Source of the DNA: Apostichopus japonicus
Lineage: Eukaryota > Echinodermata > Holothuroidea > Aspidochirotida > Stichopodidae
Assembly (NCBI RefSeq): GCF_037975245.1
Contig: NC_092580.1
Span: forward strand, 7,352,501 to 7,416,500
DNA: 64,000 nucleotides
Direction of reading: 5' to 3'
Part shown: piece by piece, positions 24,801-36,800 of the stretch
How positions within the stretch are numbered: the stretch's first letter is position 1
Layout of the letters: each line of letters starts with the position of its first letter
Made by a program: the position numbers and the translations under genes
Notes under the pieces: generated by a model
Told to the model about the DNA's origin: nothing
What the model saw: the letters and a program-made list of their open reading frames with translations, nothing else
The model's database searches: none

Positions 24801-27800
24801 TAAATTTTACACATCTATATCTTTACACAACAAACTTATTAAAATATGCTGTGTGTGTATTAGGTTAAGGGGGTGAGGAGGGTAAAAAATCATGGTATGT
24901 GGTACTTACAGGGTAATTTAAGGGTACATATGTTAAGGCAGAAGGTATAAGTACATTGCTCATAAATTCCTAAATTAGATAGGTTTAACTTTTGTGTGTT
25001 TTGAAGCTGACCTTTTAATTCTAAACGTGCTGACGTTTTTATTAAGATATATGTTTGTCATGTAAGATGCCTGCGTTTGGTCTGTAACATTTCCAGTAAC
25101 TTACTGATGCATTCTCATATTTCAAATTTACTTTTTAATTGGAACAACAATGGCAGTATTTTCCAAATTTATATTGCAAAGTTTTAAGCTTCAATGTAAA
25201 CAGTGCTCAGCAGAATTAACCTGATAAAGCACCTCCAAGTTAACAGCCTAAATAGGATATGTATTGTACTCCCAGAATATTATTAATCTCAAGAGCTTAA
25301 ATGAAAATTAATTTAAGGTGATTTGATCTATCAAAATCTACAAACATAGAAAACAGTTGGTGATTTTCTTAAATTTTTTGATTGGATCTTGGGGGGGGGG
25401 GGGGGAGGAGGAGGAGAAATCTGGCCACTTGCATAATTTCATATGCTTAAACATGAATTTACAAAGATCTTGTAGCTCTTGCATATAACACTGAGCTGTT
25501 TGATTTTTAACAACCAATATTTACTTTCATTGCCATCAAGTCCTTGAGGTCAAGTCCGGAGTCATATGTTAAGTCAATTGGGTCAAGCCCTAGTCAAGCC
25601 TCAAGTCACACAATGACTCAAGTTGCCAACACGGGCTCATTATGCCCAAAGTTGACTTATTCACAAATTAGCAGACAAGGAAGGGACTTTCTTGTCAGAA
25701 TGTATTGATTACTTTAATCCAGGCTATTTGTACAGATTCCTTCATTTTAGTTAATTATACTTTGCTTGACTTCTCTAACACTCCGTTGTTAGTACAATTA
25801 CTACATATTCAGTGTCAATACATTTATGTAGGTAAATGTTCTGATATATGGTTATACTATAACGGCTAGAATGATTCTTTTTTAAGCAGGACCAAGCAAT
25901 AGAGGTCTTAGAAATAAAACTTATCTTTGAAGTCACAACCATGTTTGTACTGTTAAAACCTTTGGTAAGTTTCCAATGTCATTTTCTCTCAACCTGTTAA
26001 TCAGATATGTATTTGCTTTGGTCAAGTGTTGTTTTGTATTTTCATAGTTATCTATATTAATATGAAATAAACCTCTGGACTATTCTTTTAAGTGTAAAGT
26101 GTAACTTTTTACCCAAACAACTAAATTATTTTAGCCATGGCTAGAATTGCCTTTTCTGAGCTCCCTGGACCAGACATGTGGCAACCAAGGCACGCATTGT
26201 GTTTAACATTATAATCCAAGTGTGATAGAAATGTGTGTGAGCATATATAGTTGATGTGCAGAGGAGTGCATTGCGGATACCTTCACTAGTGAAACCTGCA
26301 ATACATTCAGTAAAATATTTCCAACAGGGACATTTCCTCCTATTATCCAGTGCGTCCCTTTTTTGTCTTCTAATTTTGGGGTCCCTAGAGTGAGAGCCAA
26401 AGGCCCCGGTCCCTATCTCATCCAGTGGTTCACCCAGCATGATTGTAATGACATAAAATATTCAAACCGATGGTTTCATACTTTACTAAGGCAGCGAGTG
26501 GTCCGAAAGTCTCTTCTTGCAAGACCACGGCTTTGTTGGACACTTCTGAGATGACGGTCGGTTCGAAGAATGTCCTTCCCAGGGAATGTGGTTTTCCACC
26601 ACATAGGACCTTACCTCCATTCTGAAGCGCATCCTCAACATGGCGTTTGACCTGCCAAAGAATTTCAAAAGTTGAAAAGCTTTAATAAGTGATTTCAAAA
26701 CGATTTGTTTATTTCTCATATCAAACTATCAAACAGTAGAGGTAAGCATACTGTTGATTTTGTTTCTACCTATACACAATAAATATCCCCTCACATTTAG
26801 TTTCCATGACAACATCATAACAAAGATAAGCTAAATTGAATATACAAACAAATCATTGGCTAGTATAAGATTTGAAGCAATGACCACACAGATAACTACC
26901 AATGACACTATCAGGACAATGAAATATTACCAAGACTTTATCTCCAATTACAAGCATAGCAACCCCAAACAAAATTCAAGTAGCAAATGATCACCAAATT
27001 GGATACCAATTAATTGAAAAATGTTGGGCCTTTATTATCCAGTTGTTAATATTTTAAATTAATACTTTTTCTTTCTTCTACCAATGTTCATATACGAGGG
27101 ACAAAGAAAAACATTGAAATCACACATTGCATCTGACATCCCCACAAACTAATGATTAATAAAGGCTTCCTACTTGGAAATTTTACAGAGTTAGCCATAG
27201 CTGTGGCAACTCAATTTTGCCTTTGGTTTTTGGTCTGACAACAGTTGTTGGATACAAATTTATCTACTTTAATGGAAAGTCAGGCTGTGAGTATATTTTA
27301 CCATAACATTTAAAGGAGTAAATATTTTACAGATGAGTTTTGTGGATGATCTGTCCTTTTTTGTCCAGCAAGTTTGTCCAGCAAGCCAGCCAACCATCCA
27401 TTCATCAAACCATTCTGATGATCAGGTGATATTTTTCTTACCTTCCAGGTTAAACAATCAAAGGAAGGTAATAGCATACTTACCTTTTCCAGCCCTCTTT
27501 CATTGATGAGAGGTCCCTGCGTTACTCCCTCTTGCATTCCATCTCCGACGACAAACTTCTTTACTTCTGCTGCAAACTTGCTGCAAAATTCATCATAGAC
27601 TCCTTCTTGGATCAGCATCCTGTTTGCTGAAACACAGGTCTGTGGATAAACATGGGACAGTAACTTATTTATTTGTAAGGCAAATTAACATTTTTATGGT
27701 TATCTTTGCAACCTATAACAACCAACTTCCCTCCCCCGACTATCTCTTCCCCACCCTAGAATGAATCACTGGTGTCTCCCAATTTGGCTCTACAGAAAGA

Positions 27801-30800
27801 ATATGGCATACTTTCACATACAATTTTGAATCAAAGTATCTGACAACATCATATCCTTAGCTTTTGAAGAGTGTTATAACATCCCCAAGCCAGGAGTGCA
27901 ACCGAGCTGTTTGAACTGAGGGAAGGGGGAGGGGGGGGGGGAGTCGTCCCCTTTGAGAAACGGTAAAATGGAGGCTGCCGTAAAGCAAACTGGTGTTATA
28001 TCTTGCAACTTTTGAAACAACGTTGAAGAAATTTTTCACCGTTTTGGTTGTAAAATGTTCTATATTTATGTACTGAAAACTAGGAAGTTTTGTAAGATGC
28101 GGTCTGTCAGTGAAGGGGGAGGGGAGCTGAGCCACCCCCAACCCCAGCTGATGATGCTTGGTTGCACCCCTGCCCAATGCTTACCATCCCTTCTCCATGT
28201 TTGTTTTTATCAATTTGGATAACTCTGACTTTTCATATATCATACACTACCTAAAATTTGTTAGTCATTTTTGACAACATTCATCCTCGTTCTGCACTCT
28301 TTATATCATCTTTTTTGAAATCAGAACTTTACCATACATGACTTAAATTGTACAATGCAATCATTGTACTATGCAATTGTACTATGCAATCATAGCAGGC
28401 ATCCTTGGGTATTTTCTTTCACATCCATACTAACCAGGCGCGTAGCGAGGAATTTGCCAAGGGAGGGGCAAACCTGTAGGCAAATTATCAGAGCCATAGA
28501 TTCGGCATTGGAAACTTTCTAAGCGTAGCGCCACCATGGTTGGTGCGAAGCGCACAAGAAACTTTTGGCCGATAATGCCTCCCAGATCGCTGGAAATGGC
28601 ACTTCCCAGGCCTTGCAAGTTGCATCTAAGCATTTTCTATTTGAAATTACTAGCCATATCATATAAACGTACACAAAAAATATGCTCAAGGGGGGCGGTC
28701 GCCCCCTTCGCCCCCCCCCCTTGGCTATGCGCCTATATATAATCTGTTATTTCCTCAAAAATCTCCATGAGTCATGAAGATTCTACCAAGACGCTTGGCA
28801 TCAGGGGCCGAAGGTTAACTTCGAGAATAACTCTCCAGATACATCGAACCTACGGGAATGTGAATCAAACATATGCCAACCTTCTTTAATAATGACAATT
28901 AAGGTCCAACAAGGAGCGACTTTCCAGTCTGCAAGCTGTTTGAGATTTAGTACACGGACATAGGCTTCTTGCTAATATGGGACCAATATTGCGAGAAGCA
29001 ATGTCAGCAAGGCTCATGGTCGCTGACACCCAGAAAAGGAGACTGTCAAGGAATGACAGCAGGCCTTTGAATTCATTAAAAACATACAACCATCTGGAGA
29101 AAGGAGGCCTTCTACTCTCTTACCCTGGAGTCATCAACAGGCTAGGCAGCATAATAAATTGAACAACAGGTCCAGGCCCAGAGATTAATGTTACTTACTA
29201 GCTACTTGCCAGTAGATTTGAAGTTTGTCAGAAGGAAAAAGACGGCACTTGCATTTTTCTGCTAGTGCAATATTAACATTGCTCTTGTATTAACTCAAGT
29301 GGGAATCTGAATTTAACCAGTAGATTGTTTTAATGTACTGGCATTTTTTAGTGAGTGACGAAATTGTGAATTCTGGGCCTGAGGTCAACCACCAGCCTAG
29401 AAACTTAAATTTTAATAAGGTTCACATCAAATAAGGTTCGCATCAAATATCCCAGAATGAAAAGATGATCCAACTCTTTAATAAGATCTCCTGTATTTAT
29501 ATTGGTATTTTATATCTTACATAAATTATAGATATTATATTATCTATCATATATTCACATCAAATAAGGTTTATTTAGCATTTCCACTTTTGCTCTATTG
29601 TGGTTCAGCAACACCTGAAGAATCCTATCTGGCAGATCTGAAATGCAAATCATTTGCATCAAAGGCAACCAGAGACTTCGATCCAATCTAAAACTGCGCT
29701 CAACTGATCTATGCAGGGGCGAGGGTGTGTGGCTGATTCCTATGTAGGGGGCCGGTGTGGGTCAAATGGTGCACTCTTTGAATGACCATACACATAACAT
29801 ACTTAACAGGGTTCTGTATTGATAATAAAGTTAATTCCAAGTTCCAACAGTCATATTCGTAAATATTCAGAGACCTAATGACCATACTTAAAGCAAGTAA
29901 TAGGTGTGTACAGTTCTGTATTGATAACAAAGTCAATTCCAACAGTCATATTCAAAAAATATTCAAGGACCTGATGTCACATATTGCATACATAACAGGG
30001 AGTCTGTATTGATTATTAAAGTTAATTCCAACAGTCATACAGCAAGAATTTTAAGAACAGTTTTTTTTTATTGAATCCTCTTTTAAATTGTGACATATTT
30101 TAAACTACAAGTTAGAAATGGAAGTTTTTGGCACTAACATTTTCAAAATTTAGAATGCTGTTCCTAGCTGGAACATTATTTAGATTAAAAATGTTTCAGA
30201 CTCCTTGAAAATAAGGTGCAATAATTTCTCTTCAGGATAGTTTTTTATGCCAAGTCAATGGCGTTTCAAAATATAAAATTGGCTTTATAAGGTTTGCAAC
30301 TAAAATTCAAAAAACAGCAAGGATATCCACTTAAAAATTTCAAGGATTTGGGAAACTACAACCAGAGAGAGAGAGAGTTATTACACCAAAAATTTAGAAT
30401 TACACCCCAAAGAATTAATTTGTCTACAGGTTGGAAAACTAGGTTTTAATCATTATGAAGTTGTAGTACCTTTATTATTACTTGTTTTTAATACATGTTG
30501 TGGGATCTTCCTTACTTTTAAATCCAATAATTTATTTGCAATTTTGATTTTGTCATTTTAAGTGTCTCTCTCAGTTCTTTGTTTATGTTTTAATACTAGA
30601 AATATATAAATTTGAAACAGCAACTTTCCATCTCTAAATTATAACTACAAATCATAAAATTAATATCAATGTCAATGACCTTACTTTATTGTTAGTCAAA
30701 TCCAAAACCTGAAGGTCTTTATGCTGGTCTGAAAGACCAGCAATGCAGCAAAATGCAAAACCACCAAGATGCAGCAAAATGGTATTTATCATAATAGCTA

Positions 30801-33800
30801 AATTGCTCACTCCTGTTAGATATAAACAGCTAGAGCAGTGGTTGACTAACAGACAACAAAGTGCCTTGAAAATGAAGATTTAGTTAGTTGCCATATTATC
30901 ATTATACTGACACTCATTACTTTAAAGGGTGACTCTAGGCAACATTTTAATCAATGATATGCTATATAGTTAAAAAGTGCTGGTATTGTTTAAAATATTC
31001 ACCTTTGACAATACGTTAAAACTCTGGAGCGCTCCTTTAAGGCTTCAGAGATGATGATGATGTTGGCTCCTCAGTGCAGTCCTAAATGTTAATGTTAATC
31101 CAATGTTTTATTAATTCTAATAACTCAACCCATAAATTTATAAACTTGATATGAAGAAGAGAACACCTTTGGATGACATTCAATATCATTTGCACAAATT
31201 TTTAATGTTTGCAAATAAGTCGTTCGAGACCATAAAAGTCCTATGTTTTCCTGCACTGAGTTTTTGTGTTGCTGACCGGATGGTCTGTGTATTAGACTAA
31301 GTAGTCCAGTCGCTTTAAGTGATAAACCTCACTTGTTTGAAGGGTCATCACTCAAAAATTAAAAGTGTTATAGAAATCCAAGCTGGAATGACAGGAGTGT
31401 GTTTTCAATGGTCTCCAACATAATTTTGTGCCTTAAGTCATCAGTTTAAACTGTTTCATCCAACATAAGCGAGAAATATTGTAATTCACAAAACTGAATG
31501 GAATAATAGAAAGTAAAAGAAATTCTTACTTATGCAATACTTTTAGCTATTTTTTGTGATTATTATCACGGGAGGTCGACAAAGACCAAATTGCAACAAG
31601 TTTATGATAGAGTGCTTGTTAACATGGATTTCACAGAAATTGCTATTTTTGCCATTTAATATGTTTTATTATTCAAATCATATTTAAAATAACAACCTTT
31701 CTAATGGTTTTCTTACTTACTGGCATACCAGTTATTTTTTAATAACGAAGGTTGTAGTAATATATGGTAGTCCTATCAAGTGAAATCTTATTTTGGAATT
31801 TTTTAAGCCTTTGCTACAATTGCAACAAGCTCGTGATTGCAAAACATCATACTTCAGTTGAATTTAAGAGGAAAACTCATTGAGAATTGGTGAAGTTTTA
31901 CTTGTGATATATCATTGATGTTGATTTGCTAGACTTAAGGGGCCAACCTGAGGGGGCCAAGACAAGGGCCAAAACTTAAGGGGCCACCCACCCCGTGCAT
32001 AAGGGCACAGTTGGTGTTTAAATGCTTCCCCTACATTCCCTTCACCCCCCCCCCCCCCCTGTCTGCTCTCTGTACTGATCTTACCTGACCCGAGCCTCTG
32101 TACTTGCACAGTATGGCACCTTTCACTGCAGCGTCCACGTTTGCTGAATTGAAGACGATAAACGGAGCGTTGCCTCCCAGCTCCATGGAGACTTTCTTCA
32201 CTGTAGAAGCTGCTTGTTTAAGTATCAGCTACAGATAAGAAAGTTTAACAATTTTATGGATTTTAAATTTCAAGATTTGTCAACAAACCCCACATAATTT
32301 CATGTTCTCAAAATGTTCAAACAAACAAAGGGTACACTGATTATTTAGAATGGCATATTTCAAAATATATTTCCAGAATCACACTGCATGGATATGCACA
32401 CAATGCCATAAATATTACACTGAATTTCTGCACTGGTCCAGGAATTTCTCAGAAGTCTTTCAGATTTGATCATTTTCAAATCAAATGTTCCAAACACAGA
32501 TTAAGTCTCAGCTTATTTGAAGTTAAGAATTGCCAGTTCTGTTTAATTAACTACATAAAATGAAGCAGCATTCCTCCCAAACATGCCTGAAGAACAGAAT
32601 TGGTCACTTATTTTAAAATTGTGAACACTTAAAGAAACTGCCACTATCCAGGGAGTGTTTATCTGATCAAAGCAATTAATCGTCTCATTTCTCACAGGTT
32701 CTTGATGTTGGGATATCATCTGAAAGGCACACAACCAGCAAAGAAAAGTTATTTTGAACCTTTCAAGCTTAAACATTTGTGACCGAGAATAGACATGCTT
32801 CAATCGTTTACTGTGGGCTTGAAAGAGACTCAAGGGTTTGCAAGCCAGGGATACAACCACATTTACTCCTAGGGGCTCTCCCCCCTCTTAAGAATAAAAC
32901 CAGTGGGCCCAGCCCCTCCCCAACTGGCAGACATAATATTACAAAACATCCTAGTGTACAGTACATAAATATTTAACACATATGTGCCTTACTACCAAAA
33001 TAGTCGAAGATTCTTCTACATTGTTCCAAAGTTGCACTTTGGTCTAAGCACCCTCCATATTACCCAAACATTTTCAAAAGGGTAGTGGACGCTCCTTACC
33101 TTAGACCCATCCATTTGACAACTTAACATCTCAGCCCAAATAACAACGCAAAATATGATTGCACCACTGGTTTCAAGTATCACCAAAGGAACCAATTACA
33201 AAACAATAATAATATCATATACATATGCCAATGGCAATTACATTTCAACAAGTTGCAGGAGAAATAACGAAAATTTTGTTCAAACCATCAAAATACCTTG
33301 CCAGTAGCTGATGATCCTGTGAATGAGATTTTGGCCACCAGAGGGCTCTCGCAGAGGGTTTTGCCAACACTAGCAGCATTGGGCCTGGAGCAAGGTATGA
33401 CATTAAAGACACCAGCAGGAACACCAGCCACTTCTGCCAGCTACAGAAGACAGAAGAAAGAAGAACATACTTAAAAACAGCGGTTTGGGGATGGATATGG
33501 TAGATTTAGAAAGAGTTAGTGAACTTAACACTGTGAACTTAGCACTGTGTACTTAAAGATCCTAGCTGGATCTTCTTCAAAGGCAATCTAACTTTTGGTT
33601 TGCTTCTGAAGAAGATGTTTAATATAAGCATCCAAATGTCAGAGCCACTCAATTTTATACATGAAGCTGATTGTTTCCATTATAAGAGCTTCTTTATATT
33701 AAAAGATTGTTTTGCTCTCCTTTGATCTTGATAAATAATTATTATTTCATATTAGATACCAAATAATATCAAAATGGACTTCATTAAACTTGACTATTTC

Positions 33801-36800
33801 AAGTATGATTTAAAATGAGTAAAAAATATTGAAACTTATATATATCTAATTGTTTTATGTGATTATTATTCATATATGGAGAAGTGTTTAAGCAACATTA
33901 TTTGCTTAACAGGAGAAAGTATTAATTACTATTCATTTTGTCATTATAAAGTAAAAGTAATCTAGGAAATTAGCTGTGGTAGTTGGGCTGTTTGCAATAC
34001 GTGCAAAAATCTCCATCATTTTATAAACAGTGCCAGAAATGGCCAAAAGAAAATGAAAAGAAAGTGCTTCAAGGTAGCTCATATTCTTTGTAAGGTTTTA
34101 TCTAGTGTTGAATATAGTACACACACTTGATAGTAAACTGGGAAAAACGTTCCCTGATAAAAACATACAACTAATAATTTAGTGCACTAAAATTGCACCA
34201 GGAATAATAAAATTTATGACTTACAAACTTCAGAAGAAGATAAAGTTCAAAGCATTGGATTGAACTGTTGAATAATTGACTTGGGTAAATTACGAGGAAA
34301 AAAAATGATTACTACCACTTTCAATTATCTTTGAAATGATTATGTATTTTAATTTTTCACTTTTTTAGATTTTTTAGATTTTTCAAATTTTAGATTGACA
34401 AATAGTCAAAGACATAGACAAAGATTTCTGGGACATGACCCTTGACCTCATGCTGACCACCAGGCATTGAAGAGAGCTGAAATCTCTCCTCAGCAATTCT
34501 ATTTCTGGCCTAAGGATGAGGCAGGGGAAAGGAGAAGGAGGGGTCTGTTCCATTCAAGATGAATGCAACATAGTAGTTACTACTTACTTGGATATCAATG
34601 GAATGTAGACAGAGTAACAGCATTATTATGAAAGAAGGATTGCTGCTTCACGGATGCAAGATTTTAGCCAGGGAGGCAAAATCTTCAAACTGCTTGCATC
34701 CGACAGACACAACAGTTTTGGGAAACACCCTAGTGCACACTCACAACTAGGCCTATAACAAAATTACGGAATGAACACACATAGGCCTAATTCTTTCTTT
34801 TGGAAATAACCACAACTTCTTCTAAAAAAACCAGTTTATTCAAGTCCTTCAGATGAATATTGAAGAAAAAATAGAATCATCTTATAATCAACTGTTAGTT
34901 GCCATGCTTTGGTCCAGAGCTAGCTCTAATAACATTTCTATTAAGGAGACTTTTCATGCTAAAATAGTCAGTAGGGCTTTTCCAAATTTCCTGTAATTTT
35001 GATTGGTTAAAAGTCCCTTTACTCATTGTCTGCAAACATTCTTGCATCTTCATTGCTCAATGAACAAAAAGTAAGTTGTTCAACTGCAATTGCTTGTAAT
35101 ATAACTTTTCCCTGTGTATTAAGATAGCGATGTCTGTGCTATAGGCTATAACATTTGTGCACACAAATATCATAACATTAGGCCTTGTTGTCACAAGTTT
35201 CACCAAGAAGCGTTCATGGTACAAAGCCACCATTGTATTGTTTCTGAAATAAGCACGTAATAATTGAACTAATGTTTCGATTCCAAATGTAATGTGTTCA
35301 GACAACGTATGAATTTTAATGGGCAGCTAACATTTGTCATACCGAAAATGGTTTTTAATCTCACAATATGCTCATTCTCTCCACATTGAGAGTTGCTAGG
35401 TAAAATTTGAATTCATAACAGTAATTTCTGGAGATATTGCATGCCCAGGATGGTAAGGTCTAAAATGCTAGTAACAATACTGACTGACACTCACCTCACA
35501 TTTATTTTACACTAACAATCCAATAAATCAGAAATAAATATTATATTGAAACAGTTCATCTTGAATTATAAATTAGTAATTAAAACATACTGCATAAACA
35601 TATGGGTAGGTAACATATACAGCGAAATATCAACTCAACCCACAATTAACTATAAGGAACCACACATGAACTCCACCACCAAACTAGGTTTCCTTCCACA
35701 CCGCAAACTGGTGTTGCCAAAAGCTGATAATATTCTTTGTAGACCACCCACATTGAGAGTTACCCAATAGATGTTGACAGGGGGACTTCTTGAATAATTA
35801 AAGTGGTTTTGAATTGTAACCCGCACTAACACTAATGATATGTCTGTCACATATCAAAAGTTCTCCTTTGACGGTCAGTGATAGTGGTACCCCTATGCAA
35901 CCCTACCTGAGCCATGGCCAGGGCCGAAAGTGGTGTGTCCTCTGCAGGCTTTAATACTGTGGTACAGCCTGCAGCCAACGCAGCGGCGACTTTTCGGGCA
36001 ATCATACCAGCTGGAAAGTTCCACTGTCAGGTGAACAAAGGTGAGGAACAGGTTAAAGTTCAAAGACAATATACAGCACACTTTATGCATTATCCTGTGA
36101 TGTCACTTAAAATGCTTGTTTGTAAAAGGTCTTTACTGAGGGTTGGATACCAAATGCAATACTATTAAAAGGCAAATACATTTAAAAAGAAAACATGTTA
36201 AGACATTGTGCTGTGAAAGTAAATTTTAAATAAAAATTTGACCCTTTTGATCACTACACAACCCCCCCCGCCTCTCCCCTCCCTTATAGAGTAAGAAATA
36301 TACTTAAGGCTAGATTAATTAACTGTGTGACTGTGTTAAATTGCCACATCCAAAGAGCTGAATTTCTTTATACAGCATTACTACCGGATCTTGGCAACTT
36401 TTAACAGGAGACAGTATTAATTACAGCTCCATAACAACACAGTTCATCATCTTCATGAGCTAACTGTCAACTTGTTGTACATCATCAAACCGATTCTATA
36501 TGCAAATCCAAATGTGATATTCTTGAAATATTAATGTCTCACATTTTGACCTCGGCTAACTGTTGACCCCCTTGACCAATAATAGGGACCTTGTGTACAT
36601 GCTAACTATGACATCTGCCAACATTTTCCTTCTTACAATACATAAGGTTCTTAAGGTTTACAGATTTTGACCTCTACTGACCTCAGAGACTCAGAGAAAT
36701 ACACTAAAACAATTTGATTCCTAATTTCACTTTGTCTTCGCATTATATCTATTGCCTGATGAATGTCGCTATTAGGTTCGCTACTCACAGGTGTGATGAG

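Noticed and set aside
26141-26440. 99-codon minus frame
   Set aside because: It lies in ALDH5A1 intron 8, shows no family resemblance and has no fitting splice sites.
30930-31043. Small element with TTAAAGG inverted ends, similar to the 23.3-kb element ends
   Set aside because: Similarity to the repeat at 3.5 kb continues through its right end, so it is not a discrete unit.
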